Source: Paraburkholderia tuberum STM678 | GTDB taxonomy: Bacteria > Pseudomonadota > Gammaproteobacteria > Burkholderiales > Burkholderiaceae | Length of the DNA: 64,000 bases | Direction: 5' to 3' | Assembly: GCF_902833905.1 (NCBI RefSeq) | Contig: NZ_CADFGP010000015.1 | Coordinates: 103,112-167,111, forward strand | Program-made: the position numbers and the translations under genes | The notes under the pieces: model-generated | Told to the model about the DNA's origin: nothing | The model's database searches: none | The model's input: only the letters and a program-made list of their open reading frames with translations | Part shown: one piece after another, positions 18,584-28,805 of the stretch | Numbering within the stretch: position 1 is the first letter of the stretch | How the letters are laid out: every line of letters starts with the position of its first letter

Positions 18584-20008
18584 ATGACGGCGATGTGGCG
18601 AGGGGCGGCGGTGGTTGCGCTGACGGCGATTTCGATGGCGGTGGCGGGAGTTGGCGTGGCTGAGGCGGCGAATCCGGCCTCGACGGGCGCGAGTCAGGCG
18701 TCCGCGCAGGAGACCGTTCCGCCCACCGGCAAGCCGGGGAGCCGCGCGGCCACGCTGGCGGCAAGCCCGGCCGGTAATCACGCAAGCAAGTTCGCCAGCC
18801 TGCCGGCCGGCAAACTCACCGGCACGCCAATCCAGCTCGCGCTGATCGAAGGCATGTCCGGCCCGTTCGCGAACGCGGGCGCGGCAGTCGAGCGCAATCT
18901 GCGTTTCGGTGTCGAGCAGGTCAACGCGCACGGCGGCGTGGAACTCGCGGACGGCGCGCATCCGTTCGAACTCGTCGTGCTCGACAGCAAGGGCAGCACG
19001 GAGGAAGCGCTGACGCAATTGCGCGCGGCCGCGGATCGCCATATCGGCTACATCCTGCAGGGCAATAGCTCGGCGGTCGCCGCGGCGCTGATCGGCGCGA
19101 TCGAGAAGCAGAACAGCCGCGAGCCGGACAACCGCGAACTGTTCCTCAACTACTCCGCCGACGACCCCGCGCTCACCAACGCGGACTGCAGCTTCTGGCA
19201 CTTCCGCTTCGACGCGCACGCCGGCATGCGGATGGCCGCGCTCGCCGAGGTGATCGAGCGCGACAAGGCGGTAAAAAAGGTGTACCTGCTGAACCAGGAT
19301 TACAGCTTCGGACACGACGTGAGCAGCCTCGCGCGTTCGACGCTCGCGGCGAAGCGTCCCGACATCGCGGTGGTCGGCGACGAATTTCACCCGATCGGCC
19401 GCGTGAAGGATTTCGCGCCGTACATCGCGAAGATCCGCGCGAGCGGCGCGGACGCCGTGATCACCGGCAACTGGGGCAACGACCTGACGCTGCTCGTGAA
19501 GGCGGCGCGCGAGCAGGGCCTCGACACGAAGTTCTACACGTTCTACGGCAACAGCCTCGGCGCGCCGGCCGCGCTTGGCGACGCGGGCGTGGGTCACGTG
19601 ATCGCGGTGGCCGAGTGGCATCCGAATGTCGGTGGCGCGGCCTCCGACGCGTGGTACGCGGCGTTCCGCGCGCGCTTTCCGGCCGCCCAGGACGACTATC
19701 CGGTGCTGCGCATGCCACTGATGATCGAAACGCTCGCCGCCGTGATGAGCCGCGCCGGCAGCGCCGCTCCGACGGCGGTCGCGAAAGCGCTCGAGGGCAT
19801 CCGCTTCGACAACGGTATTCACGCATCGTGGATGCGCGCCGATGACCATCAGCTGATCCAGCCCCTCTACGTGATGCAGATGGACAAAGCAGGCACACCC
19901 GGCGTGCATTTCGATAACGAAGGGTCGGGCTATGGCTTTCGCACGGTGCTGGCGATACCAGCCGAACGCACCCTATTGCCGACGGTCTGCCGGATGCGGC
20001 GCCCCTGA
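18584..20008 (+). CDS. Branched-chain amino acid ABC transporter substrate-binding protein family
   Basis: A periplasmic type I binding protein of 474 residues. A signal peptide covers about residues 1-28 (VALTAISMAVAGVGVAEAA). A Ala/Gly/Thr-rich linker of about 50 residues precedes the binding fold, which starts IQLALIEGMSGPFANAG and runs to the C terminus (LivJ-like). No permease or ATPase genes are next to it, so it is an orphan; such orphans may serve a distant transporter or act as sensors. RBS AGGCGGG before the ATG at 18584. Confidence 0.85.
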   Translation: MTAMWRGAAVVALTAISMAVAGVGVAEAANPASTGASQASAQETVPPTGKPGSRAATLAASPAGNHASKFASLPAGKLTGTPIQLALIEGMSGPFANAGAAVERNLRFGVEQVNAHGGVELADGAHPFELVVLDSKGSTEEALTQLRAAADRHIGYILQGNSSAVAAALIGAIEKQNSREPDNRELFLNYSADDPALTNADCSFWHFRFDAHAGMRMAALAEVIERDKAVKKVYLLNQDYSFGHDVSSLARSTLAAKRPDIAVVGDEFHPIGRVKDFAPYIAKIRASGADAVITGNWGNDLTLLVKAAREQGLDTKFYTFYGNSLGAPAALGDAGVGHVIAVAEWHPNVGGAASDAWYAAFRARFPAAQDDYPVLRMPLMIETLAAVMSRAGSAAPTAVAKALEGIRFDNGIHASWMRADDHQLIQPLYVMQMDKAGTPGVHFDNEGSGYGFRTVLAIPAERTLLPTVCRMRRP

Positions 20009-20049
20009 GCGCCCGCGAGCGACACTCAATCCGCCTTGCTGGCCCGGGG

Positions 20050-20078
20050 TTCGCGGCCGGAATCGGCTGTGCTACAAT
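20050..20078 (+). promoter_or_regulatory. Candidate rpsO promoter
   Basis: TTCGCG, 17 bases, TACAAT. The -10 element is good, the -35 weak. Transcription would start just before the inverted repeat at 20083-20134. Confidence 0.45.
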
Positions 20079-20082
20079 ACGC

Positions 20083-20134
20083 GTCCCGTTGTTGGGCTGG
20101 GTTCTGATTCAGTTAATTCAGCCACGAACGGGAC
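20083..20134 (+). promoter_or_regulatory. Stem-loop in the rpsO leader
   Basis: GTCCCGTT...GGCTG pairs with CAGCC...AACGGGAC, giving an interrupted stem of about 13 pairs within the 5' untranslated region, 79 bases before the start codon. It is a candidate site for autoregulation by ribosomal protein S15. Confidence 0.5.
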
Positions 20135-20212
20135 TCAGTAAATTGTGAAACGGGTATCCCACGGCACGGCCTTTCTTCCGTGACCGCCTGTCCAGTTATC
20201 AAGGAAATTGAC

Positions 20213-20485
20213 ATGTCCGCAGTTGAAGCAAGCAAGAAGTCCGAAGTCGTCGCGCAATTCGCACGCGCAGCCAACGACACCGGCTCCCCCGAAGTTCAGG
20301 TCGCGCTGCTCACGACCCGTATCAACGAACTGACCTCCCACTTCAAGGAGCACACGAAGGATCACCACAGCCGCCGCGGTCTGCTGCGCATGGTGAGCCG
20401 CCGTCGCAAGTTGCTCGACTACCTGAAGGGTAAGGACGCGGATCGTTACCGCAGCCTGATCGAGAAGCTGGGTCTGCGTAAGTAA
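20213..20485 (+). CDS. rpsO: 30S ribosomal protein S15
   Basis: S15 with 90 codons, binding 16S rRNA in the central domain of the small subunit. Family hallmarks: [17 protein letters not shown] near 24-40, [19 protein letters not shown] near 50-68, and the C-terminal LGLRK. The start is the ATG at 20213 with AAGGAA seven bases upstream. Followed by a terminator and then pnp, the conserved rpsO-pnp order. Confidence 0.98.
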   Translation: MSAVEASKKSEVVAQFARAANDTGSPEVQVALLTTRINELTSHFKEHTKDHHSRRGLLRMVSRRRKLLDYLKGKDADRYRSLIEKLGLRK

Positions 20486-20504
20486 TCGGCCAGTCGTTCA
20501 GCAA

Positions 20505-20545
20505 GATGCCTGTGTCAGTTTCGCTGATACAGGCATTTTGTTTTT
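20505..20545 (+). terminator. Terminator after rpsO
   Basis: ATGCCTGT-TCAG stem, small loop, then CTGA-ACAGGCAT and a T-rich tail. Confidence 0.85.
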
Positions 20546-20693
20546 GCGCGGCGCGCTGCGTGTAACGCGCACCGCCTGTGATCCGCGGCGTATGCCGGTT
20601 CGCGCGGCGTCTATGGGCAAGCGCAGTAGCAGTAGCAGAACAGCAGTAGAAGAAGTAACAGGAAACAAGGCCGGGCTTCAGGGCGGAGTTTTG

Positions 20694-20747
20694 TGTCATT
20701 CCAGCGGTTCGCGCGCAGTCGCAGCACGTGACTCTCTGGAATGGCAT
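20694..20747 (+). promoter_or_regulatory. Stem-loop in the pnp leader
   Basis: CATTCCAG (20697-20704) pairs with CTGGAATG (20736-20743) around a 31-base loop that contains a second small stem. The 342 bases between rpsO and pnp (20486-20827) otherwise hold the rpsO terminator and a CAG/TAG-rich tract at about 20620-20655, with no gene. In E. coli a pnp leader hairpin is cut by RNase III for autoregulation; equivalence here is inference. Confidence 0.45.
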
Positions 20748-20827
20748 AGCACGACTCTTCCCATGCGGCGCCGGCCTGGCGTTGCCGCGCCGCTCCGGTC
20801 CGCGCGGCATTACGATGAGGAAAAGCA

Positions 20828-22963
20828 ATGACTATGTTCAATAAGATCGTCAAAGAGTTTAAGTGGGGGCAGCACAACGTTCGCCTCGAAACCGGTGAAA
20901 TCGCTCGCCAGGCGGGCGGCGCGGTGATCGTCGACGTCGAAGATACCGTGGTGCTCGCCACCGTGGTCGGCGCGAAGACCGCGAAGCCGGGCCAGGACTT
21001 CTTCCCCCTCACCGTCGATTACATCGAAAAGACTTACGCCGCCGGCAAGATCCCGGGTGGCTTCTTCCGTCGCGAAGGCCGTCCGTCGGAAGGCGAGACG
21101 CTGATCTCGCGCCTGATCGACCGTCCGCTGCGTCCGCTCTTCCCGGAAGGCTTCTACAACGAAGTGCAGGTCGTGATTCACGTGCTGTCGCTGAATCCGG
21201 AAATCCCCGCCGACATCCCTGCGCTGATCGGCGCCTCGGCGGCGCTCGCGGTGTCCGGTCTGCCGTTCAACGGCCCGGTCGGCGCGGCGCGCGTGGCCTA
21301 CATCAACAACGAATACGTGCTGAACCCGACGCGTCCGCAGATGAAGGAATCGGCACTCGACCTCGTCGTCGCCGGCACGGAACGCGCGGTGCTGATGGTC
21401 GAATCGGAAGCGCAGCAATTGAGCGAAGAAGTGATGCTCGGCGCCGTCGTGTTCGGTCACGAGCAGATGCAGACCGCGATCGACGCGATCCACGAACTCG
21501 TCCGCGAAGGCGGCAAGCCCGAGTGGGACTGGCAGCCCGCCGCAAAGAACGAAGCGCTGATCGCACGCGTGACCGAACTCGCGCAGGCCGATCTGCTCGC
21601 CGCTTACCAGATCCGCGACAAGCAGGCTCGCTCGACCAAGCTGAAGGAAGTCTACGCGGCGACCTCGGCGAAGCTCGAGGAAGAAGCGGCGGCAGCGGGC
21701 ACCGTGGCGGCCGACAAGGCGTCGGTCGGCAACGTGCTGTTCGACATCGAAGCGAAGATCGTCCGTACGCAGATCCTGAACGGCGAGCCGCGTATCGACG
21801 GCCGCGACACGCGCACCGTGCGCCCGATCGAAATCCGCACCGGCGTGCTGCCGCGTACCCACGGCTCGGCGCTGTTCACGCGCGGCGAGACGCAGGCGAT
21901 GGTGGTCGCGACGCTCGGCACGAAGGGCGACGAGCAAAACATCGACGCGCTCGAAGGCGAGTACCGCGAACGCTTCATGCTCCACTACAACATGCCTCCG
22001 TTCGCGACGGGCGAAACGGGCCGCGTCGGTTCGCCGAAGCGCCGTGAAATCGGTCACGGCCGTCTCGCCAAGCGCGCGCTCGTCGCGTGCCTGCCGAGCG
22101 CCGACGAGTTCGGCTACTCGATCCGCGTCGTGTCGGAAATCACCGAGTCGAACGGATCGTCGTCGATGGCTTCGGTGTGCGGCGGCTGCCTCGCGCTGAT
22201 GGACGCCGGCGTGCCGATGAAGGCGCACGTCGCCGGTATCGCGATGGGCCTGATCCTCGAAGGTAATCGCTTTGCGGTGCTGACCGACATTCTCGGTGAC
22301 GAAGATCACCTCGGCGACATGGACTTCAAGGTCGCGGGTACGGAACAAGGCGTGACCGCGCTGCAGATGGACATCAAGATTCAGGGCATCACGAAGGAAA
22401 TCATGCAGGTCGCGCTCGCGCAGGCGAAGGAAGGCCGCATGCACATCCTCGGCAAGATGACCTCGGCCGTGGCCGGCGCGAACACCCAACTGTCGGAGTT
22501 CGCACCGCGCATGATCACGATCAAGATCAACCCGGAAAAGATTCGCGACGTGATCGGCAAGGGCGGCTCGGTGATCCGCGCGCTCACCGAAGAAACCGGC
22601 ACGACGATCGACATTTCGGATGACGGCGTCGTCACGATCGCGAGCACGAACAGCGAAGGCATGGCCGAAGCGAAGCGTCGTATCGAAGCGATCACGATGG
22701 AAGTCGAAGTGGGCCAGGTGTACGAAGGCACCGTGCTCAAGCTGCTCGACTTCGGCGCGATCGTGAACATCCTGCCGGGTAAGGATGGTCTGCTGCATAT
22801 CTCCGAGATCGCGAACGAGCGCATCAAGGACATCAACGACTATCTGAAGGATGGCCAGCAAGTGAAGGTCAAGGTCATCCAGACGGACGAGAAGGGTCGT
22901 GTGCGTCTGTCGGCGAAGGCATTGCTGAACGACGCGCCGCAAGGCGAGCCGACGCCGCAGTAA
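20828..22963 (+). CDS. pnp: Polyribonucleotide nucleotidyltransferase (PNPase)
   Basis: A PNPase of 711 residues, the phosphate-dependent 3'-5' exoribonuclease of the RNA degradosome. Two RNase PH-like domains (about 1-240 and 310-545) flank an all-helical linker. The KH domain includes [16 protein letters not shown] near 560-575, and the S1 domain starts near 620 with [16 protein letters not shown]. Full family length with all domains. RBS GAGGAAAAGC before the ATG. Confidence 0.98.
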   Translation: MTMFNKIVKEFKWGQHNVRLETGEIARQAGGAVIVDVEDTVVLATVVGAKTAKPGQDFFPLTVDYIEKTYAAGKIPGGFFRREGRPSEGETLISRLIDRPLRPLFPEGFYNEVQVVIHVLSLNPEIPADIPALIGASAALAVSGLPFNGPVGAARVAYINNEYVLNPTRPQMKESALDLVVAGTERAVLMVESEAQQLSEEVMLGAVVFGHEQMQTAIDAIHELVREGGKPEWDWQPAAKNEALIARVTELAQADLLAAYQIRDKQARSTKLKEVYAATSAKLEEEAAAAGTVAADKASVGNVLFDIEAKIVRTQILNGEPRIDGRDTRTVRPIEIRTGVLPRTHGSALFTRGETQAMVVATLGTKGDEQNIDALEGEYRERFMLHYNMPPFATGETGRVGSPKRREIGHGRLAKRALVACLPSADEFGYSIRVVSEITESNGSSSMASVCGGCLALMDAGVPMKAHVAGIAMGLILEGNRFAVLTDILGDEDHLGDMDFKVAGTEQGVTALQMDIKIQGITKEIMQVALAQAKEGRMHILGKMTSAVAGANTQLSEFAPRMITIKINPEKIRDVIGKGGSVIRALTEETGTTIDISDDGVVTIASTNSEGMAEAKRRIEAITMEVEVGQVYEGTVLKLLDFGAIVNILPGKDGLLHISEIANERIKDINDYLKDGQQVKVKVIQTDEKGRVRLSAKALLNDAPQGEPTPQ

Positions 22964-22976
22964 GGCGGTAGCGGAC

Positions 22977-23012
22977 AAACGGCCGGCCGTGTCATGCGCG
23001 CCGGCCGTTTTT
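22977..23012 (+). terminator. Terminator after pnp
   Basis: AAACGGCCGGC, loop, GCCGGCCGTTTTT. Confidence 0.9.
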
Positions 23013-23113
23013 CATGCAGGATGGATTGCGTTGCGCATTCGAATCGCAGCGCGGCGCTACGGCAGACGGCAGCAACGGGTAGGTAACGCAATCCAATCTT
23101 GGAGTTGACGCAG

Positions 23114-24130
23114 ATGAAAGCGATCGAAATCACTGAATTCGGTGCGCCGGAAGTCCTCAAGCTGGCGGAGCGTCCGACGCCGCAGCTCAAGGCTGGCGAG
23201 GTGCTGATCAAGGTGGCGGCATCCGGCATCAATCGTCCGGACGTGTTTCAGCGCAAGGGCGGCTATGCGCCGCCGCCGGGAGCGTCGGATCTGCCGGGGC
23301 TGGAGGTGGCGGGCGAGATCGTCGGCGGCACGATCGACGCGAAGAGCAACCCGTTTGGTCTGAAGATTGGCGATCGCGTGTGCGCGCTGCTCGCGGGCGG
23401 CGGCTACGCGGAATTTGCGGCCGCGCCGCTGCTGCAATGCCTGCCGGTGCCGACGGGGTTGTCGGATATCGAAGCGGCTTCGCTGCCCGAGACTTTTTTC
23501 ACGGTGTGGAGCAACGTCTTCAATCGCGCGCAGCTCGGCCAGGGCGAGGGCGGTGCGAATGAAACGCTGCTCGTGCAGGGTGGTTCGAGCGGCATCGGCG
23601 TGACGGCGATCCAGATTGCGCACGCGCTCGGCTTCCGTGTGTTCGCGACCGCGGGTTCGGACGAAAAGTGTCGCGCGTGCGAAGCGCTCGGCGCCGAACG
23701 CGCGATCAACTACAGGACTGAAGATTTCGTCGAAGTCATCAAGTCGCTGACCAACGATCGTGGCGTCGACGTGATCCTCGACATGGTGGCAGGCAGCTAC
23801 GTGCCGCGCGAATTGTCGGCTCTCGCCGACGGTGGCCGTATCGTACTAATTGCGCTGCTCGGCGGCGCGAAGGCGGAGCTGAACCTGAACGAAGTGTTGC
23901 GTCGCCGTCTGACGGTTACCGGTTCCACACTGCGACCACGGCCGATCGAGTTCAAGGCGCAGATCGCCGCGCAACTGAAGGAGCGCGTGTGGCCGCATCT
24001 CGAAGCTGGGCGCATCAAGCCGGTCGTGCATCGCGTGTTTCCGGCCGCCCAGGCTGCCGACGCGCATGCGCTGATGGAAAGCGGCACGCACGTCGGCAAG
24101 ATCGTGTTGACGTGGGGTCAGGAGGCTTGA
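23114..24130 (+). CDS. NAD(P)H:quinone oxidoreductase, zinc-independent MDR (PIG3-like)
   Basis: A medium-chain dehydrogenase/reductase of 338 residues. The N-terminal GroES-like domain includes INRPDVFQRKGGY (near 43-55). The nucleotide-binding domain includes VQGGSSGIGVTAIQIA near 155-170. No catalytic zinc ligands are present, as in quinone oxidoreductases that reduce quinones by one- or two-electron transfer with NADPH. The start is the ATG at 23114, with GGAG ten bases upstream. Lies between pnp and tpiA, a common position in Burkholderia-type genomes. Confidence 0.9.
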   Translation: MKAIEITEFGAPEVLKLAERPTPQLKAGEVLIKVAASGINRPDVFQRKGGYAPPPGASDLPGLEVAGEIVGGTIDAKSNPFGLKIGDRVCALLAGGGYAEFAAAPLLQCLPVPTGLSDIEAASLPETFFTVWSNVFNRAQLGQGEGGANETLLVQGGSSGIGVTAIQIAHALGFRVFATAGSDEKCRACEALGAERAINYRTEDFVEVIKSLTNDRGVDVILDMVAGSYVPRELSALADGGRIVLIALLGGAKAELNLNEVLRRRLTVTGSTLRPRPIEFKAQIAAQLKERVWPHLEAGRIKPVVHRVFPAAQAADAHALMESGTHVGKIVLTWGQEA

Positions 24131-24295
24131 CGTCATCGGTTTGACCCGATCCACCCCACGCAGTAAAATTGCGCGTTTTGCGCGCGCCGGATCAATCCGA
24201 CGGGCGGGCCGCGAGCGCAGGAACAAACTGCAGCGAGGCGCGAGCGAAGTCCGCCGGCAGCAGGCCGGACTGGCAAGACAGGACAATACTAGACG

Positions 24296-25072
24296 ATGTC
24301 GAATCAACAACGAGCCAAACTGGTAGTCGGTAACTGGAAGATGCATGGGCGGCTCGCCGCCAACGCCGCGTTGCTGCAGGCAGTGGCACAGGGCGCCAGT
24401 GAATTGCCGGCCGACGTGCGCGTCGGTGTGTGCGTGCCGAGCCTCTATCTCGGGCAGACTCAGTCGCTGCTCGAAGGCAGCCCGGTCGTGTGGGGCGTGC
24501 AGGACGTGTCCGCGTTCACGCATGGCGCCTATACCGGCGAAGTGGCTGCGCCGATGGTGACGGACTTCGGCGCCACGTTTGCGATCGTCGGGCACTCGGA
24601 GCGCCGCGCGTATCACCGCGAAAGCGCCGAACTGGTCGCGGTGAAAGCGCAGCGTGTGCTCGAGGCGGGTTTGACGCCGATCGTGTGCGTCGGCGAAACG
24701 CTCGAAGAACGCGAAGCGGGTTGCACCGAGCAGGTCGTCGGCGGTCAGCTCGACGAGGTGCTCGCGAAGCTGTCGGCTCAGGAAGCGGCTCGCCTCGTCG
24801 TCGCGTATGAGCCGGTGTGGGCAATTGGCACCGGCAAGAGCGCATCGGCGGCACAGGCGCAGGCCGTGCATGGGTTCCTGCGCGCACGTCTCGCGGCCAA
24901 GGGTGCGGCGGACGTGCCGTTGCTATACGGCGGCAGCGTTAAGCCGGACAACGCGGAAGAACTGTTCCGTCAGCTCGATATCGACGGCGGCCTGATCGGC
25001 GGCGCGTCGTTGAAAGATCAGGATTTCCTGGCGATCTGCAAGGCGGCCGCTGCGACCAGCGTGGCTGGTTAA
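24296..25072 (+). CDS. tpiA: Triose-phosphate isomerase
   Basis: A triose-phosphate isomerase of 258 residues interconverting dihydroxyacetone phosphate and glyceraldehyde 3-phosphate. Catalytic and loop motifs: NWKMHG (Lys, near 13-18), GHSERR (His, near 99), AYEPVWAIGTG (Glu plus flexible loop, near 170-180) and YGGSVKPDN (phosphate binding, near 216). Normal length. Followed by secG, a conserved pair. Confidence 0.97.
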   Translation: MSNQQRAKLVVGNWKMHGRLAANAALLQAVAQGASELPADVRVGVCVPSLYLGQTQSLLEGSPVVWGVQDVSAFTHGAYTGEVAAPMVTDFGATFAIVGHSERRAYHRESAELVAVKAQRVLEAGLTPIVCVGETLEEREAGCTEQVVGGQLDEVLAKLSAQEAARLVVAYEPVWAIGTGKSASAAQAQAVHGFLRARLAAKGAADVPLLYGGSVKPDNAEELFRQLDIDGGLIGGASLKDQDFLAICKAAAATSVAG

Positions 25073-25154
25073 GCTGGGCGTCTCGGCGAGGATGACTCCA
25101 TTTCGCGCAACACACAGTGTGCGGCGCGGTTAAATAAAGACTCAGGTGAGTGTG

Positions 25155-25529
25155 ATGCTGTATTTGAAAACATTGATTATCGTCGTTCAGTTGTTGTCGG
25201 CGTTCGGGGTCATCGGACTTGTGTTGCTGCAGCACGGCAAAGGTGCCGATATGGGCGCGGCTTTCGGCAGCGGCGCGTCGGGTAGCCTGTTCGGTGCGAC
25301 GGGTTCGGCGAACTTCCTGTCGCGTACCACGGCAGTGCTCGCAGCGCTGTTCTTTGCCACGACACTGGCACTCACTTACCTTGGTGCGTATCACGTGAAG
25401 CCGTCGGCAGGCGTGCTGGGCGCGGCAGCTACTGCGCCGGTCGCGGCTTCGCCGGCTGCGGGCTCGGCCCCGGTGGCGGCAGCACCGGCTTCGCCTGCGT
25501 CGGTTCCGGCGACGGGCGTGCCGAAATAA
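25155..25529 (+). CDS. secG: Preprotein translocase subunit SecG
   Basis: A small membrane subunit of the SecYEG channel, 124 residues. Two hydrophobic helices (about 3-23 and 57-77) flank the conserved LLQHGKGADMGAAFG and FGATGSANFLSR segments. An Ala/Pro-rich tail of about 40 residues is typical of betaproteobacteria. I take the ATG at 25155 with AGGTGAG four bases upstream; a GTG at 25146 is in frame and less likely. Confidence 0.95.
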   Translation: MLYLKTLIIVVQLLSAFGVIGLVLLQHGKGADMGAAFGSGASGSLFGATGSANFLSRTTAVLAALFFATTLALTYLGAYHVKPSAGVLGAAATAPVAASPAAGSAPVAAAPASPASVPATGVPK

Positions 25530-25641
25530 ATTTTCGGCGGACGTGGTCTTGTGCGTTGAACAATCTGCTTAAGCAAGTTACAATTGAAGTCTTGAAGCGA
25601 TTCGCGGGTTTTGCAAGTTGTTTTCCCGGATTGCATATAGT

Positions 25642-25726
25642 GCCGACGTGGTGAAATTGGTAGACACGCTATCTTGAGGGGGTAGTGGCGAAAGCTGTGC
25701 GAGTTCGAGTCTCGCCGTCGGCACCA
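25642..25726 (+). tRNA. tRNA-Leu (anticodon GAG)
   Basis: An 85-base class II tRNA. The acceptor stem GCCGACG pairs with CGTCGGC, followed by a discriminator A and encoded CCA. The anticodon loop CTTGAGG gives GAG, reading CUC/CUU leucine codons. A long variable arm (GTAGTGGCGAAAGCTGT region) and the T-arm GTTCGAGTC are present. Located between secG and the nuo operon, a conserved position, and followed by its own terminator. Confidence 0.97.
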
Positions 25727-25737
25727 AATGTTATCTA

Positions 25738-25774
25738 AATGCCAGCCGTTTGCTTCGCTTCGGCTGGCATTTTC
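25738..25774 (+). terminator. Terminator after tRNA-Leu
   Basis: ATGCCAGCCG, a 12-base loop, CGGCTGGCAT and TTT. Confidence 0.85.
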
Positions 25775-25884
25775 ACTTCTGGCGTATCGCTGTACGGCTT
25801 ACGTCATGCGCGTTGAGGAAGTGATTTCGCGTCAGGGGTGCTATGCTCCTGACGGCACTCAGAACCAACCGATTGAGGATTGCC

Positions 25885-26244
25885 TTGAACCTCGCAGCCT
25901 ATTTCCCCGTTTTGCTGTTCCTTATTGTGGGCACCGGTTTAGGCGTAGCACTGGTCAGTATTGGCAAGCTCCTCGGTCCCAACAAGCCCGACACCGAGAA
26001 AAACGCACCGTACGAGTGCGGCTTCGAAGCATTCGAAGATGCGCGCATGAAATTCGACGTGCGCTACTACCTCGTCGCCATTCTCTTCATCATTTTCGAC
26101 CTTGAGACCGCATTCCTGTTCCCGTGGGGCGTGGCGTTGCGTGACATCGGCTGGGCTGGGTTCACGGCAATGATGATTTTCCTGCTCGAGTTCCTGCTTG
26201 GCTTTGCCTACATCTGGAAGAAGGGCGGCCTCGACTGGGAATGA
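25885..26244 (+). CDS. nuoA: NADH-quinone oxidoreductase subunit A
   Basis: A membrane subunit of complex I, 119 residues with three helices and the conserved loop [20 protein letters not shown] (about 40-59) plus [11 protein letters not shown]. It starts with TTG at 25885, supported by GAGG six bases upstream and by the family N terminus ([11 protein letters not shown]). A more upstream ATG gives an atypical extension. A small inverted repeat (GTCAGG/CCTGAC, 25831-25853) precedes it with an extended -10-like TGCTATGCT inside; this may be the operon promoter. Confidence 0.95.
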   Translation: MNLAAYFPVLLFLIVGTGLGVALVSIGKLLGPNKPDTEKNAPYECGFEAFEDARMKFDVRYYLVAILFIIFDLETAFLFPWGVALRDIGWAGFTAMMIFLLEFLLGFAYIWKKGGLDWE

Positions 26245-26306
26245 TGGATTAATCGCCGGTTTGCGTGGGTGGCCAGGCTTGCCGCCCCGTCTGGAGTGGA
26301 AAGCAA

Positions 26307-26786
26307 ATGAGTATCGAAGGGGTCTTGAAGGAAGGGTTTGTCACCACTACGGCGGACAAACTGATCAACTGGACGCGCACCGGCTCGCTGTGGCCGATGA
26401 CGTTCGGTCTTGCGTGCTGCGCGGTCGAGATGATGCATGCGGGCGCTGCCCGTTATGATCTCGACCGTTTCGGCGTGGTGTTTCGTCCGAGTCCGCGTCA
26501 GTCGGACGTGATGATCGTCGCCGGCACGCTGTGCAACAAGATGGCGCCCGCTCTGCGCAAGGTTTACGACCAGATGGCGGAGCCGCGGTGGGTGATCTCG
26601 ATGGGCTCATGCGCGAACGGCGGTGGCTATTACCACTACTCGTACTCGGTGGTGCGCGGCTGCGACCGGATCGTCCCGGTCGACGTGTACGTGCCGGGTT
26701 GTCCGCCCACGGCGGAAGCGCTGGTATACGGCGTGATCCAGCTGCAAGCCAAGATTCGCCGCACTAACACCATCGCCCGTCAATAA
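26307..26786 (+). CDS. nuoB: NADH-quinone oxidoreductase subunit B
   Basis: A peripheral subunit carrying the 4Fe-4S cluster N2, the last before quinone. 159 residues. The vicinal cysteines are in [11 protein letters not shown] (near 34-44), with further ligands in [12 protein letters not shown] and [12 protein letters not shown]. The start is the ATG at 26307, with GGAGTGGA upstream; 62 bases after nuoA. Confidence 0.97.
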
Positions 26787-26806
26787 GGCCAACGCCTCCC
26801 CACAAT

Positions 26807-27409
26807 ATGGCAAGCAAACTCGAGACCCTGAAAGCGAACCTCGAGGCGGCCTTTGGCGGCCTCCTGTTGAGCGTGACCGAGTCGGTCGGTGAATTGACGA
26901 TCGTCGTCAAGGCCGGCGACTACCTCAACGTGGCAAAGCGTCTGCGCGACGATCGCTCGCTCGGTTTCGAGCAGTGTGTCGACCTGTGCGGCGTCGATTA
27001 TCAGACCTATGCCGAAGGCGCTTACGACGGCCCACGTTTTGCGGCAGTGCTGCATCTGCTGTCGGTACAAAACAACTGGCGTCTGCGGCTGCGCGTATTC
27101 GCGCCGGACGACGACATGCCGATCCTGCCGTCCGTCGTCGATATCTGGAATTCGGTCAACTGGTACGAGCGCGAAGCGTTTGACCTGTACGGCATCGTCT
27201 TCGAAGGTCACCCGGACCTGCGCCGCATTCTGACCGACTACGGTTTCATCGGTCATCCGTTCCGCAAGGATTTCCCGGTCTCCGGCTACGTCGAGATGCG
27301 TTACGACCCGGAAGAGAAGCGCGTCGTTTATCAGCCGGTGACGATCGAGCCGCGGGAAATCACGCCGCGCGTGATCCGCGAGGATCGCTATGGCGGTCTG
27401 AAACACTAA
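26807..27409 (+). CDS. nuoC: NADH-quinone oxidoreductase subunit C
   Basis: A 30-kDa-type peripheral subunit of 200 residues, separate from nuoD here (in E. coli the two are fused). The conserved block [20 protein letters not shown], with [19 protein letters not shown], lies near 120-160. It begins 20 bases after nuoB and ends nine bases before nuoD. Confidence 0.97.
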   Translation: MASKLETLKANLEAAFGGLLLSVTESVGELTIVVKAGDYLNVAKRLRDDRSLGFEQCVDLCGVDYQTYAEGAYDGPRFAAVLHLLSVQNNWRLRLRVFAPDDDMPILPSVVDIWNSVNWYEREAFDLYGIVFEGHPDLRRILTDYGFIGHPFRKDFPVSGYVEMRYDPEEKRVVYQPVTIEPREITPRVIREDRYGGLKH

Positions 27410-27418
27410 GAGAACGTC

Positions 27419-28672
27419 ATGGCAGAGATCAAGAACTACACGCTCAACTTTGGTCCGCAGCACCCGGCAGCGCACGGTGTGTTGCGTCTCGTGCTCGAAC
27501 TCGACGGCGAAGTGATCCAACGCGCCGATCCGCACATCGGTCTGCTGCATCGCGCGACTGAAAAGCTCGCCGAAAGCAAGACGTTCATCCAGTCGGTGCC
27601 GTACATGGACCGTCTCGACTACGTGTCGATGATGGCCAACGAGCACGGCTACGTGCTCGCCATTGAAAAGCTGCTCGGCATCGACGTGCCGCTGCGCGCG
27701 CAATACATTCGTGTGCTGTTCGACGAAGTCACGCGCGTGTTGAATCACCTGATGTGGATTGGCTCGCACGCGCTCGACGTCGGTGCGATGGCGGTGTTCC
27801 TGTATGCGTTCCGCGAGCGCGAAGACCTGATGGACGTGTACGAGGCGGTGTCGGGCGCGCGCATGCACGCGGCCTACTATCGCCCGGGCGGCGTCTATCG
27901 CGATCTGCCTGACGCAATGCCGCAATACAAGGCGTCGAAGATTCGCAATGCGAAGGCGTTGTCGAAGATGAACGAAAACCGTCAGGGTTCGCTGCTCGAC
28001 TTCATCGACGACTTCTTTACGCGCTTCCCGAAGTGTGTCGACGAATACGAAACGCTGCTCACCGACAACCGGATCTGGAAGCAGCGTCTGGTTGGTATCG
28101 GCGTGGTCAGCCCGGAGCGCGCGCTGCAGCTCGGCATGACCGGCGCGATGCTGCGTGGCTCGGGCATCGAGTGGGATCTGCGCAAGAAGCAGCCGTATGA
28201 GGTTTATGACAAGCTCGACTTCGACATTCCGGTCGGCGTGAATGGCGACTGCTATGACCGCTATCTGGTGCGCGTCGAAGAAATGCGCCAGTCCACGCGT
28301 ATCGCGAAACAGTGCATTGAGTGGCTGCGCAAAAATCCGGGCCCGGTAATGACGGACAATCACAAGGTTGCGCCGCCGTCGCGCGTCGGCATGAAGTCGA
28401 ACATGGAAGATCTGATCCACCACTTCAAGCTTTTCACCGAAGGCTTCCATGTGCCCGAAGGCGAGGCGTATGCCGCAGTCGAACATCCGAAGGGCGAGTT
28501 CGGCATCTATCTGATCTCGGACGGCGCCAACAAGCCGTATCGTTTGAAGATCCGCGCCCCGGGCTATGCGCACCTGTCCGCGCTCGACGAAATGGCGCGC
28601 GGCCACATGATCGCCGACGCAGTAACGATCATCGGCACGCAGGACATCGTGTTCGGCGAAGTGGATCGCTAG
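27419..28672 (+). CDS. nuoD: NADH-quinone oxidoreductase subunit D
   Basis: A 49-kDa-type subunit of 417 residues that forms the quinone-binding pocket with NuoB. Conserved [15 protein letters not shown] (about 10-24), [12 protein letters not shown], and the C-terminal DIVFGEVDR. It evolved from NiFe hydrogenase large subunits but lacks the metal-binding cysteines, as expected. A 133-base gap follows before nuoE, with no gene. Confidence 0.97.
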   Translation: MAEIKNYTLNFGPQHPAAHGVLRLVLELDGEVIQRADPHIGLLHRATEKLAESKTFIQSVPYMDRLDYVSMMANEHGYVLAIEKLLGIDVPLRAQYIRVLFDEVTRVLNHLMWIGSHALDVGAMAVFLYAFREREDLMDVYEAVSGARMHAAYYRPGGVYRDLPDAMPQYKASKIRNAKALSKMNENRQGSLLDFIDDFFTRFPKCVDEYETLLTDNRIWKQRLVGIGVVSPERALQLGMTGAMLRGSGIEWDLRKKQPYEVYDKLDFDIPVGVNGDCYDRYLVRVEEMRQSTRIAKQCIEWLRKNPGPVMTDNHKVAPPSRVGMKSNMEDLIHHFKLFTEGFHVPEGEAYAAVEHPKGEFGIYLISDGANKPYRLKIRAPGYAHLSALDEMARGHMIADAVTIIGTQDIVFGEVDR

Positions 28673-28805
28673 GACGTATTCATCGACGCGCGTCTGCGGT
28701 CGTCGCACCGCCACGCGGGTCAAGCAAAGGAACGCCGGGTCTGTCGCAGTATGACGTGAGCGACAGGTTTTCGTTCGGTAGGAATTGAAAGAGTCGTGTC
28801 TGAAA

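Noticed and set aside
20614..20655. CAG/TAG-rich tract as a microsatellite of interest
   Set aside because: Imperfect and short; likely just leader sequence of pnp.
20810..22978. A 722-codon minus-strand open frame
   Set aside because: Antisense to pnp over its full length; no motif, Arg/His/Asp-rich composition.
26780..28723. A 647-codon minus-strand open frame
   Set aside because: Antisense to nuoC and nuoD; shadow frame.
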